From Crocodylus rhombifer (Eukaryota; Chordata; Crocodylia; Crocodylidae), in the NCBI GenBank assembly GCA_038503035.1, contig JAVSML010025176.1, forward strand, positions 1,299,787 through 1,363,786: 64,000 nucleotides of DNA, in the 5' to 3' direction. How positions within the stretch are numbered: the stretch's first letter is position 1; every line of letters starts with the position of its first letter. The position numbers and the translations under genes were made by a program. The notes below the pieces were generated by a model. The model was not told the origin of the DNA and did no database searches. It saw only the letters and a list, made by a program, of their open reading frames with translations. This document shows positions 1-10,432 of this stretch, piece after piece.

Positions 1-539
1 CTAAAACAATGTAATGCACACACTACATTGGGTTATTTCTCCCTCTGTCCTCCCACCCCCTCCCCAAGCAGAGTCTGGTCTTTCCCTCAGTCAGGGCTTT
101 GCTCCAACATCCTCGCTTGTCTCACCTGTCATCATCATGTCTTCAGTGGGCAGCTCATTGGGAAAGGGGGCCTTGCTCTTAGGGCACAGGTATACCTACT
201 GGCCCCTCTCCAGATCCATTCTGTTCTATGTGAGGTCTTTCCAGTGCTGACCTTGCCTTAGTACTATTTAGTTTCATGACTCTCATCTCCCTCCACATTC
301 AGTATCATGTCCTCTCCCTTTCCATGCTGTCCTCCTCCCTTCCATACTTCACATGGCTGGGCCTCCAAGCATGAGCTGTCCCTCTTTAAGAGGCACTTTT
401 TCCTTATCAACTCATACTGGGGGAACATTACACCCACCCCCAACAATGAGATCACAGCATAGCAAATGAGACCTAATATGAAACAGCAATGTAAATAGCT
501 AAAATTAATAATCTGTTCCCTGATCTCATGGTCTCCTTG
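1..539. other. Unannotated non-coding stretch
   Basis: Pyrimidine-rich, moderately AT-rich sequence. The short open frames here have no recognisable domain and no splice context. I see no gene or repeat boundary that I can support. Confidence 0.5.
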
Positions 540-780
540 CTCCCTCCTTGCTTCAACAGTAAGAACAATGCCACTTTAATCCAAACCTGTAACCTGGGCC
601 TCCTCTTCAAATCATCCTTGCCTTTAAGTCCTCACATCCAGGTCACATCTAGGTCTTATACACTGTTTTTGAATAACAACATTTCTAATAGATGGCTTTT
701 CCTATCCCTCCACAGAAGTCCAATAACTATGATTCAATTAGATCATCTCGCTCAGAAATACATTCAAACTTGATTTTTAA
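540..780 (+). mobile_element. Old L2-like LINE fragment (C-terminal RT part)
   Basis: The frame opening at 528 reads NLGLLFKSSLPLSPHIQ at about 591-641. This resembles the conserved post-catalytic segment of L2/CR1-clade reverse transcriptases (the NLGV-F-DS-LS---HI pattern). The catalytic motifs are absent and the downstream frame is degraded, so this is a short ancient fragment and not a gene. The family assignment rests on pattern memory only; an alignment to L2 consensus proteins would settle it. Confidence 0.45.
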
Positions 781-1559
781 ATGTTCATTGATAGAGCCCC
801 AGGCAAATTGCTCTAGTGGGTAATTACCCTCAATGTCACACATTAGTACATTATTTCTAATCTAAATGTATCTTGTTTCAATTTCCAGCCACTGGATCTG
901 CTATTTTCTGTTATGCCACAGAGCTTCCTATTATCAAAATTCTGCTCCCATGTTTGTATTTAAGGCCACATCGTAAAAGGATGGCAAAGGTGGTTAGGCA
1001 CATACCTAAGAAAACAATTGCAAAAAACTGCATCTCAGCCATCTAATCCTCAAGGTACCTAAAATCCACAGCTGATTTCCTTTTAAACCCAACATTCTGC
1101 CTCTGCATGTGCCCAGAAATGCTTAAGTCTCAGAAGTCCTGATCATCTCTTTGTCTAGTTCACACCTAAGCCCACTCAGGATCCAAAAACTAAGTGCTCG
1201 TTTGCTTAAGTCCTGTAAGGGGCTCTCCCTCACAGGCTCTCTGAACATAGCTAGAGCAAACCAACAGGATCAGACTCTTCACAAAATAAAGTGAAAAAAA
1301 GGAGGAGTCCTTTTATGCAGTAGATTTAGCTGTCCATGCTTGATTCCCTTCTTAGTTTGATAAGCTTTAGACCCTCATTTCCCACCTTTCTGAGGAATGT
1401 CCTAATCACCAGGGTCTCCACTCCTCTTTTTGAAGCTGTTTCATTGAACAGAAAAGAATTCTTAATTCATATGCTAAAGCAAGGGAACATGGCTGTGATT
1501 AAAACACAAAAAAGAGAGAGGGAAGACTGGGGTTCTATTTCGTATACTACAGAGTTGAA
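781..1559. other. Unannotated non-coding stretch
   Basis: AT-rich unique-looking sequence without long frames, repeats or RNA genes that I recognise. Confidence 0.5.
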
Positions 1560-1690
1560 TGCATTACATCCTATCACTATTTCATATAAAATACATAAGC
1601 AATCCCTGGAGCAAGGATTAGGAGGTCTCCTCCCTACCCAGGGGAGTGTCCTAACTACTGAGCTAGAAAGTCATGCTTATTCTTGCCCCT
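1560..1690 (-). repeat. tRNA-derived SINE (MIR/CORE-like), minus strand
   Basis: Read on the minus strand, 1668-1650 gives TAGCTCAGTAGTTAGGACA, a clear pol III A-box of a tRNA-derived SINE head. A degenerate B-box region follows about 30 bases further on. No acceptor-stem pairing supports a real tRNA. The body, at lower coordinates, is too diverged to bound precisely. Confidence 0.5.
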
Positions 1691-3595
1691 CTTCTGACCC
1701 ACAGAAATTTGAATTCTACTCTGTGTGATGGCACACCTTCAGTAGAAAGGCAGATAGCACCCCCAGGAACAGAGGAGAAAACTATAACTATGTATCCCAC
1801 TGAGTGAAATCCCCAAGTTTCAGTCTATTATATACAGTACTAAGAAAGGGCAACATCATAATTACCTCTTCCTACAGCAATGTCTTAAAAGAAAAAACAT
1901 CCTTGTTTCATTTTCCTAAAATAAAATTGTAGAAGGTTATTGGCTGTGGATTCCAAGCAGATATAGCTGCAGTCCTACATAGAACCAAACTGCTAGAGAG
2001 TACAAAAGAAATATCTTGGTGTTCAGTGTTTTCCACTGGCTAACTCTAGACAGCTGCATGCAAAATATGCTGATCTAAGGGAAGTCCCTGCTCAATGGAG
2101 CTGCTCTTTTGGATCCCATTCTGAGATACTCAACCTCACTCTGAGAACCTATATTTTCGGCAACTAACTTTTAGGGACTGTGGTCTGTCCTAGTGATCAT
2201 GTTGCACCGTATTTAAAACTAAAGAGACTGAGCCCCTTCAATCTATGAGACTGAGCTCCCTGAATGTTGCTTAAAGCACATCTTCTTTCCAAGTCTTCAA
2301 TTATTTTGTGGCACTTTTCAAAACTCACTCTGATTTATCACTACCTTCCTTAAAGTGTGACCATCAGAATCAATACTGCATTTCAGCAACAGAGGTACCA
2401 GCACCAAAGACAGAGATAACCCAGAAACATCTCCACTCCTACTCAAGCTGTCCCATTTTGCACATCCAAAGATCACATGAACCCTTTCTAGTGTCTCACT
2501 GGGTGTCATATTTCTCTGGTTAATCACTGTAATCCTTGAATCTAGACTACAGACTTTTGGGGGGCTTTCTTACCAAAGAAAAATGGTGCTTGCACAAGGC
2601 AGTTCTACTTTGTCAAGCCAGGTACATCTCTCCCTTCTGTGCTAACTTGAACTGCAAACTTCTCCTTAGTGTTGAAGACACTCAGTCTCCAAGAGTCCTC
2701 TGATCTTCCTCCTTCCCTCAAGGGAGAAGGAAGGAGGGAAAGCACTGGCTTCCTGACAGCTCACCCAGGAGCATGGTATCAGGGCAGCGTTTAGGGATCG
2801 TGCCACTTGTCCTGCCAATAAGCTGACTGGCAGAAGGTGGGAGTGTGGGGCATTCTCCTGAAGCAGGAAGCAGCCCCAGAAAGGTTCCCACTACAAAAGA
2901 AGAGCCTCTGCTCACTGCTCTCCTCTGGTTCCACTGTGAGGCATGCAAGGGGGTGGGGTACAATTCTCCTGCAGCTGCAAAGCTTCCCATGCTCAGGCAG
3001 TTTTGCACTTACAAGAGAATTGTTCCCCCTGCCCCATATTCAAATGCCTCTAGGTGGAACCAGGAGCTTGTGGAGAGCAAGAGACAGCTGTGCAACCACT
3101 GCAAGACTGCCTGAGTTCAGGCATCCTTGCAGCCACAGGAGATTCTCTGGGATCAGGAATCATTTTCAGGAAGGCTGTCCCCAAGCCCAGTTTCCCAGTC
3201 CCCAGGCTTTCAAGAATGTCCAGCTGGGCAGCATGAGTGAGGATTGCAAAGCCCTGGGGACCGGGAACCAGAGCCAGGGAAGATATCCCCATCCTGGTTC
3301 ACAGCCCTGCACATTTTAAATGCCCCATATGCTTGTCAGGTGAGCAATACATGCAGTGATTTAAAAGCTGGGGAGCCAGCCCTGGCCCTGGTCCTGCTTC
3401 TCTAGGCTTCCAGGTTTAAATATCTTCCATGTGCAGCCCATCTGGACTGTACACAACGTGATTCAACACTGCAGGAGGGGGAGGAGGAAGAAAGTGGGGA
3501 AAAGAAAGACTGGCAAGTAATGGGCTCCCCTAAGGGGAGGGGTGGCTCTGGTTGAAGAGCTCACCTATGTAGCTCTCCAGGCAAGGGACTTGAAT
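1691..3595. other. Unannotated non-coding stretch
   Basis: The first 1 kb is AT-rich. From about 2720 to 3530 the base composition is more GC-rich, producing overlapping frames on both strands with no protein-like pattern. I could not define element ends here. Confidence 0.45.
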
Positions 3596-4417
3596 GCATG
3601 TACCAGTGATTCTCAGCCATGGTGCTGTGGCACGCCAGGGGCCTCTGAAATCGTTTAGGGATGCCACAGCTCCCAGCCCTGGGTACAAAGAAGCAAGTGC
3701 TGACTCCTCCAGATGCTGGGCACCCTGGACCTTTCCCAGTATCCCTGTGGCCCCTCCTACCAGCTTCAGGAATAAGCTGTGCTGAAGGGTGCAGCACCTA
3801 TGCTGACCACCCTCACAGTCCTTGTGGTACACTCTGCCAAGGACAGACTGATGCAGAGCCACACGTTTTCATTCCAGCTCCTTCCCCCATTCCTTCCATG
3901 CTCCCAGAGCTGGTGGGAGGGGCCACAGTGAATGGGCCACAGAGGAGTAGCAGCAGCAGCAGGGACCACACTGACCTCCAGAGATACAGACTGGGGGGGG
4001 ACAACGGGGAAAGACCATGGGAATAGGGGACATAAAAGGGCCCTGCCCCTGCCACCCTCATCTGGCACCAGCCTCTTCACCAGTGGCCATTGTCACTCTT
4101 TTCTGCCTTGTTCAGGGACAACTTCTTCCCTCAGGGGTCTAATGATCTACCCCACCCCATCAACCTCCCCAATCTGCCCTGCCAAGAAGCCCCTGCCACT
4201 CTGAGCACTGTACACCACCTCCTGCTGTGCTCTCAAAGATGCCCTGCCTGCTGCTGCCTGCCCTGCCATCCCATGAAATCCTTTTAAATTTAGCATGGGG
4301 TCCAAGAAGGTAAGCACTGTAAGAAATAAATTAGTCTTTAAATGGGATGCCACTACATTCCAAAAGGTTGCAAGAGGTCCCTCGAGTCTTAAAAGTTTGA
4401 GAACCACTGGCATGTCC
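3596..4417. mobile_element. Non-autonomous hAT transposon A with 8-bp target duplication
   Basis: The element runs from 3604 to 4409 (806 bp). Its ends form inverted repeats: CAGTGATTCTCA at the left, and CAGTGGTTCTCA when the right end is read on the minus strand. They are flanked by GCATGTAC and GCATGTCC, a 7/8 match and the 8-bp duplication expected of hAT elements. CAGTGGTTCTCAA-type ends are typical of Charlie-like hATs. The interior is GC-rich with no transposase, so it would have needed a transposase supplied in trans. Confidence 0.8.
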
Positions 4418-5401
4418 ACTCCAGTTCCCAAGCTATTTTTTTTAGCAGTAAGAATTCTGGAAAAATTATTACCAGTAACAATGAACATCTGTCCTCAACC
4501 TAAGTTTTACACTATTGCCTTTATCAACAAGACTTGTAGTCTCATCAAAAATATGATATCAAGGTTATCTGACAAGGTCTAATTTTCCACAAAACCCTTG
4601 TGATTGGCATTAATTATATTACTTTCAGTTTCTTATTAATTGAGGCATATATCAGCCTCAATTCTTTATTTTACCTGGTATCTATATCAGACTGACATAC
4701 ATATTTCTAGCTTTGCTAGAACCATTGCTCAACCTAATATTGCAAAGTCTACAATCCTAGAATTCTTAACTATAAGAAAACAATCATGCTACATTCAAGA
4801 TACTCAAAAGATTAAAAGAGAAACCTTTTTTACAAAAGAAACACCATTTAAAGTCTGACTGCCTTTCTGATTTCCCTCATTCTTTTTTCTTATTATATGT
4901 ATATATTTTCAAAATATGAACTGGGAAAGAGAAAAAGTAGAACCTCTAATGAAAAATAAGAAAAATCTTTGGTTTGTCTTATTGTATTCTGTTACCAGAA
5001 ATCAGCTGACTGTACTGGACAGGACAAAATAATTGGTTTCACCTCTCAGCATTCTCACAAATCCAACCTTTAAGTTTATTTTTTTAAACAACTTCTGACA
5101 GTAAAGCACTCCTCTTTCCTATCTTCATCTCTTCCATGTCATCACCAAAAAGAAAGTAAATTGGAGTAAAAGTCATAACAGCTTGGCCATCTGTTTCCTT
5201 TTTATTGCTCATCAATAAACTCTTCTCATATGACCAAAAGGATATTTCCAAGCAATCCACTATGCCTACCCCATTCAAGATCTATGCAAATCCACAGGTG
5301 TTTACGAATGAAAATCTCACCTGCTGCAAAGCATATGGGGAGCAGTATTTAATTATTTGATTCTGTAAGCCTAACTCACTTCACAGAGTCCTTATTCATT
5401 C
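4418..5401. other. Unannotated AT-rich stretch
   Basis: AT-rich sequence with only short frames. No recognisable gene or repeat. Confidence 0.5.
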
Positions 5402-5703
5402 ATTTAGTCCAAGGGTTGTCAACAAAGGGTATGCATACCCCTGGGGGTACTTTGAAACATCCCAGGGGGCACGCAGAGATGGAGCACCACCATCCCGCAT
5501 TGCTGCCTCACGGACAAGGCCAGGGCAGGAGCAAGACCAGGGTAGGGCGAGAGCAGGGACGCACAGACTCTGTGCTGCCGCTGCTTGCCACCTCGCCGGC
5601 TGCCTCTCCCCCACCCCCACTCCACCCCGCTTTGCATCCAGCCACTCACCACACCCCCCTGGGGTACACTTACTAAAAAAGGTTGAAAATCCCTGAGCTG
5701 GTC
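5402..5703. mobile_element. Short non-autonomous hAT transposon B
   Basis: The element spans 5410-5695 (286 bp). The left end is CAAGGGTTGTCAAC and the right end read on minus is CAGGGATTTTCAACC, which fits Charlie-type ends. The flanking octamers ATTTAGTC and AGCTGGTC match at only 5 of 8 positions, so the target duplication is weak support. There is no coding capacity. Confidence 0.6.
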
Positions 5704-5974
5704 AACTTAAATTTCAATGGGACTTCCTAGAAGAGTAACAGTTGTAGAATCATAGGTTAATTTAGTGACAGGTGAGTCCCAGAAAACAAGCTACTACAGG
5801 TGCATTAATATATCAGTGCCATATTGGATTGGCACTGATAAAAGGCTATTGGCTTTTTTTGGCCAGTGTACCCAATAACATACTGATAAATAAAATATGC
5901 CTTCTGGCCAGGGGCCCCAGATGCCATGTGCATGCATGCAGCTGCAGCATGTATACAGCCAGGAGCACGGCCTG

Positions 5975-6110
5975 GCAGTGTGGAGAGCAGCACCCCACAG
6001 GTAAGTCTGTGAAGGGGAAGAGGCATGGGGGAAGGAAGGGGCATGGGGTGGGGAGCAGATCAAGGCCCCTATGGTGAGGGAGAGAGTAACAATTGGGACT
6101 CTGGGGCCAG
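5975..6110 (+). repeat. Splice-donor module, copy 1 (inside hAT C)
   Basis: The sequence reads GGAGAGCAGC, then CACAG followed by GTAAGTCTGTG (exon-type junction 6000/6001), then a GGGGAAG-rich stretch and an AAGGCCCC..GGTGAGGG block. The same order is present in inverted orientation at 6740-6600 and, more diverged, in the unrelated hAT at 49700-49830. Whether it is ever spliced cannot be told from DNA. Confidence 0.55.
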
Positions 6111-6599
6111 GGCAGGAAGCAGGACAGACCCACAGGCACAGGGCATGGGGGAAGAGGGAGAAGAGGGCAACTCCCCACCACTGTGCACACCCCTGGGGGG
6201 AGGCCTGGGGGGCATGTGGTCCTCCAAATTTGGACATGGAGTGGAAGCAGGCCTGCTGCGGGCATGGGTCTTTCTGTCCTGCTGCCTTTGCCCTGGGAGC
6301 CACATACTGGCTGTGCATTGCCTGCCTGCCTAGCAGCAGTGGGGACAGTGAGTTGTGCCTCCTGCTGCCAGGTGAGTGGGGGGACATGGTGTGGCTGCAT
6401 GGCTCCGGGGCAAAGGCAGCAGGGTGGAAAGACCCAAGCCCACAGTGGGCAGTCTACACTTAGAAACGGTGGTGGCAGCACTTGAACTAAGGCTCATTTG
6501 ACAAGGTTTAGTTCAAATGGCCATTTTAATCCCCTGGACGAGCCACCTGCAGCTCCCTCCCACTCCCACCCCATCCCCAGGGTCCCATTCACCCCCAGC

Positions 6600-6740
6600 T
6601 CCCCACCCAGCCCCAGCCCCTGTCCTGCCCTACTCCCTCCCTTACCATGGAGGCCTCAATCTGCTTCCCCCACACACACACACCCCTTCCCCTCCACAGA
6701 CTTACCTGCCAGGAGCTGCTCTCCAAACTGCCCAGCTGCA
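6600..6740 (-). repeat. Splice-donor module, copy 2 (inverted, inside hAT C)
   Basis: On the minus strand it reads GGAGAGCAGCTCCTGGCAG then GTAAGTCTGTGGAGGGGAAG, with the donor after 6706, followed by a GAGGCCTCCATGGTAAGGG block that parallels copy 1. Together the two copies give the element an internal inverted repeat. Confidence 0.55.
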
Positions 6741-6769
6741 CCCCTTGTAAATCAGCTATCAGATCAGTA

Positions 6770-7485
6770 TCAGCTAATAGGGCTGTGCAAAGTTTTGGTC
6801 ACCAGTTTGATTAGGAGAAGATTCGGCCCAATTCAGAGGCTGAATCAGCAAATCGAAATTGAATTTGTAGACAAAAAAAACCCCTCCAAATCAATTTAGA
6901 GCCTTCAAATCGATTCAGAAAAAGATTAGGAAAAAGATTCAGAAAAAGATTCAGAGATTCAGAAGGCAATCTTGCAGAGAAACAGAAACTAAGAGGAGGG
7001 AGGGGATACAAGGGGGAAAGACTGACATCTGTAGCTGACCAGTGACTGTGATCTTTCCCTGAGTCCCCTTCCAATCACAGTGCTTTGGGGGAGGGATGTA
7101 GAAACAACACATAAGCTTCTGTTTGCAGCCTTTCTGTCCCTTTTGTGAGCTGTTTCTGCCTGAGCACCAGGAAGGCCTCCTGTTACAGGCTACCATCCCT
7201 GCTGTTTTCATCTCCCTGTGCCATAACCCACACACAAAGTCACACGTCATGAGTTTTGCTTTGAACAGTTTGAGGTGCAGTTTTCCAGAACCCCTGCACC
7301 TATCTCCTTGAAACTTGGCAGGCTCACCAAATCTCTCCAAATCCATATCTCACCAGAATTTTCCAAAGCCAATTTGGCCAAATTGATTCAGAACAGTAAT
7401 CCAAATATCCAAATCAAATCACTGTCCTCCAAATTGGCTGAATCCAAATCAAATACTTCCCTATTCACACAGGCCTATCAGCCGA
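6770..7485. mobile_element. hAT transposon D nested inside hAT C
   Basis: The element spans 6778-7477 (700 bp). Its left end TAGGGCTGTG and right end TAGGCCTGTG (minus reading) form an inverted pair. The flanks TCAGCTAA (6770-6777) and TCAGCCGA (7478-7485) match at 6 of 8 positions. The subterminal regions are rich in AAAGATTCAG and CCAAAT motifs. It lies wholly inside element C, so it inserted later. No transposase is visible. Confidence 0.7.
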
Positions 7486-7555
7486 TATGCCTAGTAAATA
7501 ACCGGCTATCAATATCAGCCAAGAAAATCTCCATTGGTGCACCCCTACAAGCTAC

Positions 7556-7925
7556 CAAAGTAACTGAACTCTGCACAAAGTTCTTCATAAGTCTGGCAGG
7601 GTTCAGTAGACAGAGCTGTGGACAGAGAACCCTATAAATGACTCAAGATAAGCAGAAGAGATAACAAAAGGGAAATGTTAGAAAGCTTAGGGGAAAAAAG
7701 TAAAAAAGAGACCCCTTAGAAGATTTACTCACCTCCCAACAGTTTTTTCCTTCAAATTAGCTCTTAATCATTCACAGTGAAACTAGTGTGCCAAATCCCA
7801 CATCAGAATGTATTGCTGCTTATACTGTAGCTGAAGAAAAAATGAAAGTTAATTACCAGCTCTTCTAGATACATTTTTCATGTACATGTTCTCATTTGAG
7901 GGTCTCTCTTACATCAAAGCTTCAG
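7556..7925. other. Unannotated non-coding stretch
   Basis: AT-rich sequence with no recognisable gene or repeat. Confidence 0.5.
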
Positions 7926-7929
7926 AGGG

Positions 7930-8055
7930 GCTTCAGCAATTCTTAAGCAGGGTGCCACAGCATTCAGGGGTGCCTTGAGATTTTTTTCAAGAGTGCTATA
8001 GGTATTACACAATGTTAGCACTTTGGGGCTCTTCCTCCCTTTGAGAGATGCTAAA
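7930..8055. mobile_element. Probable hAT remnant
   Basis: CAGCAATTCTTAAGCAGGGTG, then CACAG and GGGGTGCCTTGAGA, resembles the terminal region of a Charlie-type hAT (CAG-GGTTCTCAA then a GGTGCC pattern). The right end is uncertain and I found no target duplication. Confidence 0.3.
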
Positions 8056-8631
8056 AATTGTATCAGTCCCCATCTGGAGACTTCCTGCCTTAGCAGTATT
8101 CAGACTGTACTCCCAAATTGAAGCAATAATGGAGGATGTGATCTTCTTGGCTCCTCAGTTTCCTCTTAACTATAGTTCTATACTGTGTCCGACTCCAAGG
8201 AAGAAATGCAGGCAGGTAAAGTTTGAACAGGTATATGAACAAAAAAATTCAAAGAGCTCCAGTTCCTGGTAAGCAATTTTATTTTTTTTCTTTGCATAAA
8301 TGTCCAAATACTCATTCTCAATTCTTTGCAATGTCAAAACAATGCCAAAATACTCAGAGGTGACTGTCAGAGCCCCACAGATGAAGACAGGCTGTATAAG
8401 TAGTCTGCTCTATACGCTTCTGCAATGATGAAATGCTTAGTGACAATACAAATGGTGTTCCAAGGGGCTACCCTACAGATACTATCTATAGAGACATTAT
8501 ACAAGCAGTCTATGGAAGTGGTCTAGGCACTCATGGATGTGGTTGTACCACTGAAGGTATGGACCCATCTTGGCAGTCTCATGGAAAAGTCCATTCTGTT
8601 AGAATTGCTGCATTGATCTCAATGTAGATTT
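8056..8631. other. Unannotated non-coding stretch
   Basis: Mixed-composition sequence bordering the CR1 tail at 8632. No gene recognised. Confidence 0.45.
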
Positions 8632-9564
8632 CATAGACTGTGGGGGGGGGAGGGCGGCCGGCTTGCCACACCGTCCCCTCCCCCTCGGGGACTGCTTCCC
8701 GTTCGCCAGATGTCACCTCTGTACTTTGTACGTGTCCGGCTCTCCTGCCACGACTTTGATGTTGAATGGTTCAGTTTGGATTATCCGGCGCGCACCAGTC
8801 CAGAAGTGAGACTGTGTGTCGACTCAGGGTCCCGCGTCGCTGAGGGCTCCTCCACCCCTACACCCTCGCCCGTACCACCGGGATCTCGTGGCTGCCTATC
8901 TAGGCCGGCCGCCTCAAGATGTCTTTCCCAAGCTTCCTCCTAGTGGAGGCAGATTAACTGAACAGTCACGATCAGGGATTTCCCCTTCAGAGGGGTACTT
9001 GCTTCCTCCCCACGGATAAGTCAATGCCCCTTGGCAGATGCGGGGTTAATACCCCTCCTCATCCCCTTCCTGGGGAGGGGCTCCTCCCCCCCGATTGGGG
9101 ATCCTTGGGCAAATACCACTCCACGCTGCTGGAGCAGCAGTCCCGCCGGGGTGCTCCCCTACCACAGCTTAGCCCGGGCGGTTCTCTGCCGGGCGCCAGC
9201 CGCTCCCGGCAGTGTTGAACAGTCCGCGGCTACGTGCGGCTGGCTTTCTGGGCTCACCAACCCTACTGGGGCCTACCCTTACCCCAGAAGGTCCTACAGC
9301 CGCTGCGGGCGCCTCGCATCCGCTCCTGACGGCTCTCTCCGGCGGCTGTTTTCCCTCTGTCTCCTTCCGGTCCCGTCGCCCCACTGTCCGGGTCCGGTGC
9401 TTCCTTTATGCCGGCAATGCTGGTTCTGGCTCTTCCTTTCTCCAGGCACCTGAAAGAGGTGGGTTTCCGCCCGGCGCGTTGGGCCTATGGGCATGGGGCT
9501 AGCCTCGCTGTGTTGGGGCAGGGAGACTCGGAGCTTGCTGGCTCCTTTCCTCCCTCACATAGAC
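8632..9564. mobile_element. Putative CpG-rich solo LTR inserted in a CR1 tail
   Basis: The unit 8639-9559 (about 921 bp) begins TGTGGGGGG and ends CCCTCACA, giving TG..CA ends with a TGTG/CACA inverted pair. TAGAC occurs directly on both sides (8634-8638 and 9560-9564), and the match extends to CATAGAC. Joining the flanks restores a normal antisense CR1 3' tail (CATAGAC then GTTAGGGCTGAAAGGGACC), so the unit interrupted an existing CR1. It is far more GC- and CpG-rich than its surroundings, which suggests a fairly recent insertion. No internal retroviral genes are present, so it fits a solo LTR; the virus family cannot be assigned. Orientation is uncertain. Confidence 0.55.
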
Positions 9565-10198
9565 GTTAGGGCTGAAAGGGACCTCGAAGATCATCAAGTA
9601 CAGCACCCCCCGCCTCAGGGGCAGGAAGTCAGCTAGGGCCAAAGGATCCCAGCAAGATAAGCATCCAAACGTTTTTTGAATGAGTCCAGAGCCTGCACCA
9701 CTGCTGGAGAGAGTCTATTCCTGGCCTTCAGGGTCTTAGACAGTAAAGAAATTTTTTCTTATGTCCAGCCTAAAATGGTCTAGGAGGAATTTATGACCAT
9801 TGGTCCTTGTTTTTCCTTGGGGTGCTCTGTTGAACAGATGTTCTCCTGATGCACACTCCCCCCTTATGTACTTATAAGCAGCCAACAGATCCCCCCTCAG
9901 CCTGAGCTTTTTCAAGCTGAAGAGTCCCATGGCTCTCAGCCTCTCTTCATAAGGCCTATCCCCTTCCCTCTGATCATGCACGTGGCTCTCCTCTGGACTC
10001 TCTCAAGCTTCTCGACATCCTTCTTGAATTGTGGAGCCCAGAACTGGATGCAGTACTCCAGCTGCAGCCTCACCATGGCTGAGTACAGCGGGAGCATGAC
10101 ATCCTGAGATTTACTTGAGATGCATCTATGAATGCAAGCCACAGTTTTGTTTGCTTTACCAGCTGCGAGATCACATTGGTAGCTCATGTTCATCTTGG
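9560..10198 (-). mobile_element. 5'-truncated CR1 LINE, minus strand
   Basis: From its tail at 9560 (continuing across the LTR to 8632) it reads leftward as CR1 3' sequence. Minus-strand frames at 9936-10217 (LQLEYCIQFWAPQFKKDVEK, RVQRRAT) and 9736-9981 (RLDIRKNFFTV) are the conserved C-terminal CR1 ORF2 region. The reverse-transcriptase core is missing. It abuts a second CR1 fragment of opposite orientation at about 10199. Confidence 0.85.
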
Positions 10199-10432
10199 GT
10201 AAATTTAGATTACACATCAGGAGACGCTACTTCACTGTCAGGCCGGCTAGGATCTGGAACCAACTTCCAAGTGAAGTGGTGCTGGCTCCTACCCTGGGGG
10301 TCTTTAAGACAAGGCTAGACAATCACCTTGCTGGGGTCATTTGACCCCAGTACTCTTTCCTGCTATGGCAGAGGGTCAGACTTGATAATCTGCTCAGCTC
10401 CCTTCTGACCCTACTAACTATGAAACTATAAG
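10199..10432 (+). mobile_element. CR1 3'-end fragment, plus strand
   Basis: Plus-strand sequence matches the CR1 3' terminus: a TTTAGATT..ACTTCACTGTCAGG block, GGTCATTTGACCCCAG, and the terminal GGTCAGACTTGATAATCTGCTCAGCTCCCTTCTGACCC pattern ending in ATGAAACTAT. Only about 230 bp are kept. It lies head to head with the minus-strand CR1 to its left. Confidence 0.85.

Larger units (their letters stand above)
5787..7555. mobile_element. Non-autonomous hAT transposon C, perfect 8-bp target duplication
   Basis: The element runs 5795-7547 and is flanked by identical CAAGCTAC octamers (5787-5794 and 7548-7555). The left end is TACAGGTGCA and the right end read on minus is TAGGGGTGCA, a common hAT terminus. 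No transposase is visible. The interior holds a GC-rich module twice in inverted orientation (about 5975-6110 plus, about 6740-6600 minus), each with a consensus splice donor. A second hAT element interrupts it at 6778-7477; without that insertion the element is about 1.05 kb. Confidence 0.85.

Noticed and set aside
5794..6485. Long frames on both strands in the 5.8-6.5 kb region
   Set aside because: They lie in the GC-rich interior of hAT C and overlap in several frames. No transposase or other domain is visible.
9560..10432. Twin-primed 5' inversion of a single CR1
   Set aside because: Both oppositely oriented segments contain the CR1 3' terminus, so they are two separate insertions, not one inverted element.
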